Counted from the stretch's first letter, positions 13,310-20,604 are shown. The stretch: DNA of 20,918 nucleotides from an uncultured Verrucomicrobiota bacterium (GCA_903825695.1 CAIKBP010000095.1:1-20918); one strand, 5' to 3'. Made by a program: numbers and translations. Notes: generated by a model not told the origin, from the sequence alone.

Positions 13310-15231
13310 AACTTCGCCGTGCCGCCCGCCCAGAATGTGCGGCCGAGCGCCGGGTAGCCAAAGATTTCCTCGTAACGTTCGTTGAGCAGGTTTTCCACGC
13401 GCCCGAAGACGGTGAAGTATTTGCAGACGTCGTAGCTCAATCCGAGATCCACCTTCACGTAGCCGCCATTGGTTACGCGCTTTTCCGCGTAGGTGACCGG
13501 GTCGAAGAAGGCATCGGGACGGGAACCCACCAGCGTCGTGTTGAGGTTGGCAGTGAACCGGTCGAGGAACCGGTAGGTTATGTCGAAACTGCCGCTGTGT
13601 TCAGCCCGCCGCAACAGGCGCTGACCGGTAATCAGATCTTGCGCGTCGGCCAGCCACGTGTACGTGCCGCGCACGATCAGGTTTGTCAACGGCGTCCATG
13701 TGGCGAAGGTCTCCACTCCCATTGTCCGGGCGCGATCGATGTTGACCAGCACGTTGGTGGTCGCGCTGCGGCCGATAAGGTTGTCGAACTCATTCTGGAA
13801 GTAGGTCGCGCCGATGCGCAGTTGACCATCAAACAACGGTTGCTCGACGCCGGCATCCCAGCCGAGACTGCGTTCGGGTTGCAGATTTGGGTTTCCTCCG
13901 AATACCGCGGGTGAGTACAGGTCACGCACCGCCGGCGTGCGGAACCCGGTTCCAACGCTGGCGCGCAGGATCGTCTCGGTGACTGGTGTGGTCCACCGGC
14001 CACCGAACCGGTACGTGGCGTGGCTGCCAAACGCGTTGTAGTCGTCCAGCCGTCCGCCTGCAGTGAAGGTGAACCGTTCCACGGGCGTGAACTCGTACTG
14101 GCCGTAAACCGCTTTGTCGATGATCGGGCGGTTGATTTTGTTCGTCGAGGCGAAGCCAGTCATGGAGAAAAGCTGTAGGTCGTTGGCGCGAGTGCTGTCG
14201 TACGTGCCGCCGACCAGAATCTTGTGCTGGTCGTTGATGGTGAAAACGTGCTGCATGTCCACCTGATCGCGGCTAACCGTCGTCAACTCGGTGAAAGTAC
14301 TTGGGAACAGGCTGCCCGGATTCGGCGGCGCATTGTAGAAACTGCGGTCGCGGTTGTGTGCGAGCGTCAGTTTAATATCCCAGAAATCCAGCGGTTGGCC
14401 CTGCAACGTGAGGCCAACCAGCGAGTTTTCATTGCGCAGCCAATCATTGGGATCTTTCGTGAAGCGGTCCCCTGGCGAACCGGCCTTCGACTGGAGATAT
14501 GTCGCTAGAAGCGAAGCGCTGAAACGGTCGCTGACCTGCCATGTGATGTGGCCAGAACCGTTCCATGAATTCAGATAGTTGTTGGGTCGGTCGTTGTCCG
14601 TGGTGAAATAACCGCCGGCGCCCGCGAGCGTAAGTGTGCCGGCGTCTTGCATGTTAATCGGCGCCGTAAATTCCATGCGGGAATGCAGGCTGTCGTGACT
14701 GCCGCCTTCCATGGTCGCCGCACCTGTAAAAGTGTCGGCGTGTTTCCGTGTGACGATGTTTATGACGCCACCGAGCGCCTCCGAGCCGTATAACGTGCTT
14801 TGTGGACCGCGGAGGACTTCGATGCGCTCAATGTCGTCCACCGGGAGATTGGCGAAGTCAAAGGCGTTGTTGAACCCGTTGTTGACGCGTATGCCGTCGA
14901 TGAGGACGAGCGTGTTGTCGTAATTGGCTCCGCGCATGAATACCGAGGTCTGTTGGCCGGGTTGGCCGGTGCGGGACACCTCGACGCCGGGCAGATCGCG
15001 CAACACGTCGGCCACGGTGATCGCCTGTTGTGCAGCGATCTCGTCGCGCGTGATGACGCTGACGGAGGTCGGCGTGGTTTCGACAGCGGTGGGCACGCGC
15101 GTGCCTGTGACGACGACTTCAGGGAGACTGTTGGTGGGGGTTGGTTCTGGCGTGGGCGTGATGGGTTCTTCAGCCAGGACGGCGGACGATACGGCAACTG
15201 CGGCGCAACACGACAGAAAATAATATTTCAT
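13306..15231 (-). CDS. btuB: TonB-dependent outer-membrane receptor, BtuB-like
   Basis: A 641-residue TonB-dependent receptor. The signal peptide MKYYFLSCCAAVAVSSAVLA is followed by a Pro/Thr-rich spacer and a TonB-box-like LPEVVVTGTRVPT. The plug domain (about residues 50-160) contains ADVLRDLPGVEV, FMRGANYDNTLVLIDGIRVN and LRGPQSTLYGSEALGGVINIVT. The beta-barrel ends in the C-terminal GRTFWAGGTAKF with terminal phenylalanine for BAM assembly. Length is close to BtuB (about 610). A cobalamin riboswitch directly upstream is strong evidence that the substrate is vitamin B12 or a related corrinoid. AAAGGAAAAGAG upstream of the start serves as ribosome-binding site. The 3' end overlaps glmM by four bases, tail to tail. 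Confidence 0.93.
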   Translation of the reverse strand: MKYYFLSCCAAVAVSSAVLAEEPITPTPEPTPTNSLPEVVVTGTRVPTAVETTPTSVSVITRDEIAAQQAITVADVLRDLPGVEVSRTGQPGQQTSVFMRGANYDNTLVLIDGIRVNNGFNNAFDFANLPVDDIERIEVLRGPQSTLYGSEALGGVINIVTRKHADTFTGAATMEGGSHDSLHSRMEFTAPINMQDAGTLTLAGAGGYFTTDNDRPNNYLNSWNGSGHITWQVSDRFSASLLATYLQSKAGSPGDRFTKDPNDWLRNENSLVGLTLQGQPLDFWDIKLTLAHNRDRSFYNAPPNPGSLFPSTFTELTTVSRDQVDMQHVFTINDQHKILVGGTYDSTRANDLQLFSMTGFASTNKINRPIIDKAVYGQYEFTPVERFTFTAGGRLDDYNAFGSHATYRFGGRWTTPVTETILRASVGTGFRTPAVRDLYSPAVFGGNPNLQPERSLGWDAGVEQPLFDGQLRIGATYFQNEFDNLIGRSATTNVLVNIDRARTMGVETFATWTPLTNLIVRGTYTWLADAQDLITGQRLLRRAEHSGSFDITYRFLDRFTANLNTTLVGSRPDAFFDPVTYAEKRVTNGGYVKVDLGLSYDVCKYFTVFGRVENLLNERYEEIFGYPALGRTFWAGGTAKF

Positions 15232-15274
15232 GACGAAAGCTCTTTTCCTTTGGTTCGAAGGTTTATTGGTTTCT

Positions 15275-15487
15275 CGCGTCGGCCGTTATTCTGACTTCCG
15301 GCATAAAGCCTCGAAATTATTCGGGGCAAACCTACTACCTCGCCTTCCCCAGCCCTTTCAGATACCTTCCGCAACCGCCTTATGACTTACACGGTTGCAG
15401 AAAGGGCTGGGTGGCAAATGAGGGTTCGTAGCCGGTTACAGCAGCGCCACTGTCGCCGAATCTCACGGCGTTCCCTGCGCCGACGCG
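15275..15487 (-). ncRNA. Cobalamin riboswitch 1 (upstream of btuB)
   Basis: Read on the minus strand, the closing stem CGCGTCGGC pairs perfectly with GCCGACGCG over nine bases. Inside are the conserved AGGGAACGCCGTGAGATTCG, CAGTGGCGCTGCTGTAACCGG, GGGGAAGGCGAGG with the following AGTAGG, and a B12-box region GCCGGAAGTCAG (15281-15302). These are hallmarks of the AdoCbl-type aptamer. After the aptamer, CCTTCGAACCAAAGGA leads to the btuB ribosome-binding site; this leader is shared with riboswitch 2. CCTT and AAGG in it can pair and cover the Shine-Dalgarno, which suggests translational control. One arm (15307-15326) is a plain hairpin GCCTCGAA/TTCGGGGC that is enlarged in riboswitch 2. Confidence 0.94.
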
Positions 15488-15518
15488 TTCACATCACACA
15501 TCACAAAGAACGAAACTG

Positions 15519-15543
15519 GCCCCGAACGACTTTCTTTCGGGGC
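15519..15543 (-). terminator. Hairpin after tonB, possible terminator
   Basis: On the minus strand GCCCCGAA and TTCGGGGC form a perfect 8-bp stem with a 9-base loop, starting 20 bases after the tonB stop. The following bases are T-rich (GTTTCGTTCTTTG) but not a continuous U-run. It may end part of the tonB transcripts before riboswitch 1. Confidence 0.35.
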
Positions 15544-15562
15544 TGGCCCCAGCGCATTACGA

Positions 15563-16414
15563 TCAGCGCTCCACCAGTTGAAAACGGATTGGGACTTCGA
15601 CCGACGAACTTACCGGTTTCCCACCAACCTGCGCTGGCATGAACTCCCCGGCTTTCACGGCTTCGACCGCCGCATCGTCGAGTATGGCATAACCCGAACT
15701 GCGCAGAACTTCGACCATACCAACGTGGCCGTCGCCGCGGATTTCGACACGCAGAACCGTCCTGCCCTGCCAGCCGTTCTGCCGGGCGATGGCAGGATAA
15801 CGCGGTTGTGGGATGCGCAGATAATCAGGATGCGCACCGCCAAAGCCCCCGAGCCCCGTGCCGCCGGCGCCCACAACTCCATCGCTATCGCCGTCGCCAG
15901 TGCCAGTGCCCGTACCATGACCCAGCCCGGAACCGGATTGTGCAACGGAGCCTATGATTGGTTCCGGATCGACCACGGCGTTGACCGGTGTGTCAGACGA
16001 CGGTTGCGCCGGTAGCATGTCATCTTTCGTGTCGAGCGGCGGGGCAGGTGCAGTGATGACAGTCAATGGCGGGGCCGATGCCGTCGGGACCGGGGCAGGT
16101 GTGGATGCAGACGGATCAGGCGCTGGCGGTGGCGCGGGTGCGACTGGCGTCTGCCCGCCAGCGTTGGGATTGCCTCCAGAGTCGGTCATGCCTGCAAAAG
16201 TGAACTGAACAGCAATCGGCATCGTTTTGGTTACCGGTGGCGCGAACCGCAACGGCGCCGAGGCGAGGACGGCAAGCAGCGCGACGTGCGCTGCGATGGC
16301 CACCAGCAGCGCTGGTGCGAGCCTTCGGTGATGTTGTGGAGGCCACGGCTGTGTGGCTCCGCTGTTACGAGGAAAAAAACCGCGCGACGAAAACAATTGT
16401 CCAAAACAGAACAT
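15563..16414 (-). CDS. tonB: TonB-family energy transducer
   Basis: A 283-residue protein with the TonB layout. A short N-terminal cytosolic part precedes a single membrane helix at about residues 30-52 (LAPALLVAIAAHVALLAVLA). A long Pro/Ala/Thr-rich periplasmic spacer (about 85-150) and a Gly-rich stretch (GSGLGHGTGTGTGDGDSDG) follow. The C-terminal TonB domain contains PRYPAIARQNGWQGRTVLRV and GEFMPAQVGGKP and ends FQLVER. It should couple the proton-motive force to receptors, most probably the BtuB-like receptor encoded next. A cobalamin riboswitch precedes it, so this is a B12-dedicated TonB. The ribosome-binding site AAAGGAAAGAG directly precedes the ATG. No exbB/exbD genes are in the window, so the partner motor must be elsewhere. 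Confidence 0.92.
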   Translation of the reverse strand: MFCFGQLFSSRGFFPRNSGATQPWPPQHHRRLAPALLVAIAAHVALLAVLASAPLRFAPPVTKTMPIAVQFTFAGMTDSGGNPNAGGQTPVAPAPPPAPDPSASTPAPVPTASAPPLTVITAPAPPLDTKDDMLPAQPSSDTPVNAVVDPEPIIGSVAQSGSGLGHGTGTGTGDGDSDGVVGAGGTGLGGFGGAHPDYLRIPQPRYPAIARQNGWQGRTVLRVEIRGDGHVGMVEVLRSSGYAILDDAAVEAVKAGEFMPAQVGGKPVSSSVEVPIRFQLVER

Positions 16415-16481
16415 CTCTTTCCTTTGGTTCGAAGGTTCCCGAGCTTCTCACGTCGGCCGATATTCTGACTTCCGGCATTTT

Positions 16482-16518
16482 GCCCCGAATACCACGTGAA
16501 ACATGGTGAATCTCGGGG
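16482..16518. repeat. Palindromic insert in riboswitch 2, arm 1 (family D, copy 1)
   Basis: ACCACGTGAAACATGGT (16491-16507) is a 7-bp stem with a 3-base loop, nested inside outer arms CCCCGA and TCGGGG. The same arm of riboswitch 1 has only the outer arms with a 4-base loop, so the palindrome looks like an insertion into the apical loop. Confidence 0.6.
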
Positions 16519-16557
16519 CGAGCCTACTACCTCGCCTTCCCCGTTTGGGTGGCTTTG

Positions 16558-16597
16558 GCCCCGAAAATCCACGTGGAACGTGGTAAAACTTCGAGGT
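16558..16597. repeat. Palindromic insert in riboswitch 2, arm 2 (family D, copy 2)
   Basis: CCACGTGGAACGTGG (16569-16583) is flanked by CCCCGAA and TTCGAGG outer arms, closely resembling the element at 16482-16518. In riboswitch 1 the corresponding arm is built from unrelated sequence (long stem CAGCCCTTTC/GAAAGGGCTG). Confidence 0.58.
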
Positions 16598-16683
16598 AAA
16601 GGGTTCGTAGCCGGTTACAGCAGCGCCACTGTCGCCGAATCTCACGGCGTTCCCTGCGCCGACGCGGTGAAAGAACTGGCAGG

Positions 16684-16711
16684 AGACTAGCAAAGCGCCT
16701 GCGTCAGACAA
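16684..16711 (-). promoter_or_regulatory. Candidate promoter of the riboswitch 2-tonB transcript
   Basis: On the minus strand TTGTCT (16706-16711), a 16-bp spacer and TAGTCT (16684-16689). The predicted start near 16678 lies 12 bases before the aptamer closing stem. The spacing to the aptamer is as expected for a riboswitch promoter; the hexamers are moderate matches. Confidence 0.45.
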
Positions 16712-16724
16712 GTAGATTTTTTCG

Positions 16725-17114
16725 CTACGGATGGGGTGGCGCGTGCAACGCGTTCTCCAGGCGCTGGGCGACCAATTCAAACAGATCGGGATCGTTCAAC
16801 ATCGGCCCCGTGACCTCGAAGGTGATACCGGGATGGTTTCGCAGCGTCTGCTCAATAATCGCCGGGATGTCCTCCTGCAGGTGTTTGCCCGGCACAAGGA
16901 AGAATGCGTAGGCGAAGATGTGGTTGCAGCCCTGTTCGATAAGTCGTTCGATCGCGACAGGAATGGATGGATCGCCTAATTCCATGAAGCACGGCTCGAT
17001 CGAGCTCGTGCCGAGCTGTTTCCGAAGCCATTGAGTCAGCCGCACCACGGCATCGTTGCCGCCAGCGAACTGCGACCCGTGCGCGACGACGACGATGCCT
17101 GTTTTCCGTTGCAC
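16725..17114 (-). CDS. cbiX: CbiX/SirB-type sirohydrochlorin chelatase
   Basis: A 129-residue single-domain chelatase of the CbiX/SirB class, which inserts cobalt or iron into sirohydrochlorin for cobalamin or siroheme. The active-site histidine lies in GIVVVAHGS near the N-terminus, and the second is in FFLVPGKHLQEDIP. PCFMELGDPSIPVAIERLIEQG is also typical. GTG 17114 is chosen because TATATT (17121-17126) stands six bases upstream, giving a leaderless message. ATG 17132 and GTG 17171 are in-frame alternatives. It is upstream of, and in the same direction as, the B12 uptake genes, but an own promoter lies before riboswitch 2. Cobalt or iron preference cannot be told from sequence here. Confidence 0.87.
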   Translation of the reverse strand: MQRKTGIVVVAHGSQFAGGNDAVVRLTQWLRKQLGTSSIEPCFMELGDPSIPVAIERLIEQGCNHIFAYAFFLVPGKHLQEDIPAIIEQTLRNHPGITFEVTGPMLNDPDLFELVAQRLENALHAPPHP

Positions 17115-17120
17115 AGCGGC

Positions 17121-17126
17121 AATATA
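17121..17126 (-). promoter_or_regulatory. -10 hexamer of cbiX (leaderless candidate)
   Basis: TATATT on the minus strand, followed by six bases and the GTG start at 17114. No good -35 hexamer is seen at 16-18 bp. The spacing equals that of folP and is one base less than that of serS. Confidence 0.35.
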
Positions 17127-17232
17127 GCACATCGCCGCCCCCCGAACTCCGCCAAGCCAAGGGAGGCGCACCGGCGACCGCGAATTTGTTGGGTAGGGCG
17201 TGACCGCCGGGCGCGACGCAAAACAAAGAATC

Positions 17233-17260
17233 TTGCCTTTCCAAGAGCAAGTGCTACGCT
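17233..17260 (+). promoter_or_regulatory. Candidate promoter of the secreted-protein gene
   Basis: TTGCCT (17233-17238), a 16-bp spacer and TACGCT (17255-17260). The predicted start is near 17267, leaving an 18-base leader with AAGAAGAAG before the ATG at 17285. Confidence 0.4.
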
Positions 17261-17284
17261 GCCCGCAATCAAGAAGAAGCCACG

Positions 17285-18004
17285 ATGAGAATCCTTCGTG
17301 TCACCATTCTACTTTCTGTTTTCGCTGTTGCTGTATCCTTCGGCGACGAAACCAACGCGCCGCCTACCAAGATCACGATTGATAGCGTGGCTTACTCCAA
17401 CGTCACTTGGGGGACAGTGACCCCAGCAACAGTTACCATCTTCTACAAGACTGGCATTGCCTCGATCCCGCTGGAGAAGTTGCCGCCAGACTTACAGAAG
17501 CGATTTGGTTATGACCCGCAAAAGGCAGCGGCGTACCGCCAGGAAGAAGCGAAACAGTTAGAGTTAGCCCGTCGGCAGCAGGAATTGGCTCGCCAAGAAG
17601 CAGAAAAGCGCAAAGAGAGAGTCGCAACCGCAATTCAGCAGCGATTCGAAGAAGAACAAAAACGGCAGGAAGAACAAAGACAAGAGGAAGAACGGCAGCG
17701 ACGAGAGAGGGAAAAGGCCATACTATTTTCCGTTATAGTGCAGCAAGCATTACCCGAGGGGGCTCTCGTAAATTGCTCACGCGCTGCCCCAGCATTGTTT
17801 TATGTCGAGGGTCTGACGGGAGTTTATGATGATACAGCCCACGCGATTGTCGTCGAGAGGACTGGTGATTTTGAATACACTACGACCATGGGAGCATACA
17901 AGAAAGTTCCCAAATACAAATATCTCGGTCGCCCAGATGATGTAGGCCCCCAACCTGATGGAAGAAGGTACTGGTGGAAGGGCGGCCCGATTGAAATTCA
18001 CTAG
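17285..18004 (+). CDS. Secreted coiled-coil protein with Verrucomicrobiota-type N-terminal domain
   Basis: A 239-residue exported protein of unknown function. MRILRVTILLSVFAVAVSFG is a signal peptide. Residues about 28-80 (ITIDSVAYSNVTWGTVTPATVTIFYK, interrupted here, then GIASIPLEKLPPDLQKRFGYDP) match a small beta domain that I know from many Verrucomicrobiota exported proteins. A highly charged Q/E/R-rich coiled coil covers about 82-145 (QEEAKQLELARRQQELARQE onward). The C-terminal 90 residues (ALPEGALVNC to WWKGGPIEIH) are rich in aromatic residues and resemble nothing I can name. The start has an AAGAAGAAG ribosome-binding tract. Base composition in the coiled-coil part is AT-richer than in the core genes. 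Confidence 0.75.
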   Translation: MRILRVTILLSVFAVAVSFGDETNAPPTKITIDSVAYSNVTWGTVTPATVTIFYKTGIASIPLEKLPPDLQKRFGYDPQKAAAYRQEEAKQLELARRQQELARQEAEKRKERVATAIQQRFEEEQKRQEEQRQEEERQRREREKAILFSVIVQQALPEGALVNCSRAAPALFYVEGLTGVYDDTAHAIVVERTGDFEYTTTMGAYKKVPKYKYLGRPDDVGPQPDGRRYWWKGGPIEIH

Positions 18005-18112
18005 GCCTTTTTATCACCGTAACAAGATGGGCGAATCGGAACAAAGCGACGGATCACTGTGACCAGTTCGATTTCCATCAGGAGTCCACGTCGTAAAGTG
18101 GAACTTAACAGG

Positions 18113-18793
18113 TCAACTCATTGGATCTGGAAGATTAAACTTCAATTTCACGATAAGTGTCTTTCCGTCAGCACGTCTGAAGTTGGGGTGCTGGTCGATC
18201 CAATCCAAGACGCAGATTTTTAGCTTTCTTAGCCGGTCGACGATTTCAAATAGTTCGGCTGCACCAGCGCCGGTAAAAAGCACCACATTCGACGTGAAGC
18301 GCAACGCATGTGTGTCGAGGCTGATTGAAGGAGCTGAGAGTCCCTCAAGGAGATTGCCACTGAAGATCATATAACACATCCTCTGATCGTGAACCGGCAC
18401 CCATGAAAGAGCACCCCACAGAGGACTCCAAGCGCTTGGGATGTCAGGAATGCCGCTACGGAAATGCTGAACGTAATGACGGAGTTCCCCAATGTGTGAC
18501 GTAGCTCGAAGAAAAGTTTGGACACCCGGCAGCTTTTGCGACAGCCCCGGTGTTTGCTGAACAAGCTCGCGAGCACGGTGGCATATATCGACAAGCGACC
18601 ATGCGTCGAGAAGCGCCGACGCAACCTGCTCCTCGTAATTCTCGTGGGCGGAATGCAGACGGGCGACCTTATCCAATGTTTCCCTGAGACGCTGCGCCAC
18701 AACGTCGGCCATAGCAAAGCAATACCGGAGACCGTCTAGATAAAAAACCGTTCTCCTCAATTGTTGGGTCGGCGTAGCTGCTGAAGTGCGCAT
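18113..18793 (-). CDS. Hypothetical protein, unknown function
   Basis: A 226-residue soluble protein not recognised with certainty. ATG 18793 is chosen; the longer frame begins with TTG at 18817, and a TATTAT hexamer at 18806-18811 would place the transcription start between the two. The N-terminal half is helical (VVAQRLRETLDKVARLHSAH, ALLDAWSLVDICHRARELV) with a RATSHIGELRHYVQHF segment. The C-terminal half looks like beta strands (PSISLDTHALRFTSNVVLFT) followed by a helix AAELFEIVDRLRKLKICVLD. No signal peptide or membrane segment. Composition is lower in GC than the neighbours, suggesting acquired DNA. No functional link to adjacent genes; 18818-18952 contains nothing I can identify. Confidence 0.62.
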   Translation of the reverse strand: MRTSAATPTQQLRRTVFYLDGLRYCFAMADVVAQRLRETLDKVARLHSAHENYEEQVASALLDAWSLVDICHRARELVQQTPGLSQKLPGVQTFLRATSHIGELRHYVQHFRSGIPDIPSAWSPLWGALSWVPVHDQRMCYMIFSGNLLEGLSAPSISLDTHALRFTSNVVLFTGAGAAELFEIVDRLRKLKICVLDWIDQHPNFRRADGKTLIVKLKFNLPDPMS

Positions 18794-18952
18794 CTGTGTA
18801 TCGGAATAATAGCACAAATTCCAAGTGGTTCGGGAGGGATGAACTTTCTTCCCGCACTACAGCCGAAATCTCCGTCAATCTCTGATGACCAGACGCTCAG
18901 TTCGTCTCGGACGGCGCTCACTCCAGTGCGGACGGCTCTCGGCTGTCAGCGG

Positions 18953-19978
18953 TCAGTGCTGGTTGAGGAGGTCGATCACCGAGCGGAGGCGGCCGAAGTT
19001 GGTGCGGTTGAATGGAAAAACGACGCGAGACAGGTTGGCCAGGTCGGGTTCGTTCTCCTCTTCAGGCAATGGGCCGCTGGTGCGGAAAACGCCATCGTTG
19101 ACGCAGATGTCACTGAAACGCGCATTGAGCGTCTTCAGTAAACTGTCGGTGACAGGATGTTGAACCCGGATAACGAGCGCGTCTTTGACGTAACGGAGCG
19201 AGTGGTAGTTGCTGTAGAAACGCTCGATCTCAGCGCAGGCGTCTTCGATGTCGTCGGTCACTTTGAACAGGGCCAGGTCTTCTTTGCTAACTAGACCGCG
19301 GTCGAGGAGTTGGTCTTCAACGAACCGCCACCATGTTTTCCAATAATTGCCTCGCGGCTGGTCTATGAACATGAGCGGTTTGGGTTGGGCCTTGCCCGTC
19401 TGCATCAGCGTCAGCGCCTCGAAACCTTCGTCGTGTGTGCCAAATCCGCCGGGGAACAACGCAATAGCGTCGCTCTCCTTCATGAAACAGAGTTTGCGGG
19501 TGAAGAAGTATTTGAAATTGATCAGTTTCCGGTCGCCCGCGATCTCCTCGTTCGGTTCCTGTTCGAACGGCAGGCGGATGTTCAGGCCGAAACTGTTGTC
19601 GCGGCCCGCGCCACGTTGCGCTGCGCCCATGATGCCTTCGCCGCCGCCCGTGATGACCATGAGTCCGCGCGCTGTGATTGCCTTGCCGAATGCGACCGCT
19701 TGTTGGTATTCGGGTTCATCAGGCTGCGTCCTGGCGGAGCCGAACACGGTAACCTTGCGTCGGCCGCGATACGGCGCAAACACCTTTGCGGCATAACGCA
19801 TCTCCTTGAGTGCCGAGGTGATGACTTTTATATCTAGCCGGTCAGCGCCATCGTCGGCAAGCCGCAGGGCGGTCTCGATGATGTCCTCGACGAGATCGGC
19901 GTTCTCCATGGGTTTGCCGCCGGCGCGGGATTGGAGAAGTTGTTCGATGAGCGCGTGGTCTTTTTTGTTTGGTGGCAT
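18953..19978 (-). CDS. LOG-family protein (lysine decarboxylase-like Rossmann fold)
   Basis: A 341-residue cytosolic protein. An N-terminal helical region (residues 1-65) precedes the LOG Rossmann fold. It shows VTVFGSART at 75-83, ITGGGEGIMGAAQRGA at 109-124, the RK pair at 161-162, and the hallmark PGGFGTHDE at 176-184. This P-G-G-x-G-T-x-x-E motif defines the LOG/YgdH group, which hydrolyses nucleoside 5'-monophosphates at the N-glycosidic bond. The size and extra C-terminal domain (about 250-341, with IEDACAEIERFYSNYHSLRY) resemble larger LOG proteins annotated as TIGR00730-like or PpnN-like; exact substrate is open. ATG 19978 has AAGAGA upstream and TAGAAT at 19995-20000 as a possible -10. 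It is divergent from coaD. Confidence 0.85.
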   Translation of the reverse strand: MPPNKKDHALIEQLLQSRAGGKPMENADLVEDIIETALRLADDGADRLDIKVITSALKEMRYAAKVFAPYRGRRKVTVFGSARTQPDEPEYQQAVAFGKAITARGLMVITGGGEGIMGAAQRGAGRDNSFGLNIRLPFEQEPNEEIAGDRKLINFKYFFTRKLCFMKESDAIALFPGGFGTHDEGFEALTLMQTGKAQPKPLMFIDQPRGNYWKTWWRFVEDQLLDRGLVSKEDLALFKVTDDIEDACAEIERFYSNYHSLRYVKDALVIRVQHPVTDSLLKTLNARFSDICVNDGVFRTSGPLPEEENEPDLANLSRVVFPFNRTNFGRLRSVIDLLNQH

Positions 19979-20053
19979 ATATCTCTTTTCTTTTATTCTA
20001 ACGCCGTTGTCTGTGTAAAGAAAGGTTTGCAAATGAAAAAGGAGGAATTTATT

Positions 20054-20074
20054 GTGAAAGAGGGATATGGATAA
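20054..20074 (+). CDS. Possible 6-codon leader ORF overlapping the coaD start
   Basis: AAGGAGG ending at 20045 is eight bases before a GTG at 20054, an ideal Shine-Dalgarno spacing. The frame reads VKEGYG and stops at 20072-20074, inside the coaD gene. The coaD ATG (20067) lies within this mini-ORF in another frame. It may be a coupling peptide or an accident of a displaced Shine-Dalgarno. Confidence 0.25.
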   Translation: MKEGYG

Positions 20075-20552
20075 GGTTGCGATCTATCCGGGTAGCTTCG
20101 ACCCCATCACCAACGGTCATCTCGACGTTGTGCGGCGGGCGGCGCGTTTGTATGACCGGGTACTCATTGCGGTGGCGGAGGACACGGACAAGACGTCATT
20201 GTTCACGCTGGATGAACGCATCGCGCTGGTGCGGCAGACAGTGCGCGGGTTGCGGAACGTGTCGGTGGAAGGGTTCAGCGGATTGCTGGTGAAGTTCGCC
20301 CGGCGGAAGAGGGCGGCGGTGATAGTGCGCGGGCTGCGGGCGGTGTCGGATTTTGAATACGAGTTGCAGTTGGCGCTGTTCAACCGCGAGATGGACCCGA
20401 AGATCGAGACGATTTTCCTGACGCCAAAGCAGGATCTGGCGTTCGTCAGTTCGCGGATGGTGAAACAGATTGCGATGCTCGGCGGCCAGGTGAACGGTTT
20501 TGTGCCGCAAGCAGTCAAACAGGCGTTGAAACAGAAGTTGCGCGTCCGGTAG
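20067..20552 (+). CDS. coaD: Phosphopantetheine adenylyltransferase
   Basis: A 161-residue CoaD, which transfers AMP from ATP to 4'-phosphopantetheine in coenzyme A synthesis; length matches the family exactly. The nucleotidyltransferase signature YPGSFDPITNGH includes the TxGH motif with H18. RGLRAVSDFEYELQLALFNR forms the phosphopantetheine site. VSSRMVKQIA stands in place of the more common ISSSxVKE. It starts at ATG 20067; GAGGG three bases upstream is close, and the stronger AGGAGG at 20040-20045 is 21 bases away. It is followed after 52 bases by a YceD/DUF177 gene, an order often leading into rpmF-plsX and fatty-acid synthesis genes. Confidence 0.97.
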   Translation: MDKVAIYPGSFDPITNGHLDVVRRAARLYDRVLIAVAEDTDKTSLFTLDERIALVRQTVRGLRNVSVEGFSGLLVKFARRKRAAVIVRGLRAVSDFEYELQLALFNREMDPKIETIFLTPKQDLAFVSSRMVKQIAMLGGQVNGFVPQAVKQALKQKLRVR

Positions 20553-20604
20553 GGGCGCGTCGTGGCCCCGGTTGTGTAGCGGAAAGCGGGGCGAGGAGGA
20601 CACG

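Larger units (their letters stand above)
16449..16666 (-). ncRNA. Cobalamin riboswitch 2 (upstream of tonB)
   Basis: A 218-base AdoCbl-type aptamer on the minus strand. The first 66 bases, from CGCGTCGGC to the CGAACCCT region, are identical to riboswitch 1, and the B12 box and the downstream leader CCTTCGAACCAAAGGA are also shared. The closing stem keeps one G-U pair. The two variable arms differ from riboswitch 1: each carries a CCACGTGrAACrTGG palindrome. The leader ends in AAAGGAAAGAG before the tonB ATG. A promoter lies just upstream at 16684-16711. High B12 would be expected to repress tonB. Confidence 0.94.

Noticed and set aside
16486..16583. Two parS-like sites (CACGTGAAACA and CCACGTGGAAC) resembling ParB binding sites
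   Set aside because: Only about 12-13 of 16 consensus positions match, both lie in hairpin arms of a riboswitch, and no parA/parB or origin genes are near. RNA stem structure explains the symmetry better.
20552..20569. GGGGC/GCCCC hairpin after coaD as a terminator
   Set aside because: Only five base pairs, overlapping the coaD stop, with no T-run after it; coaD and yceD are probably cotranscribed.
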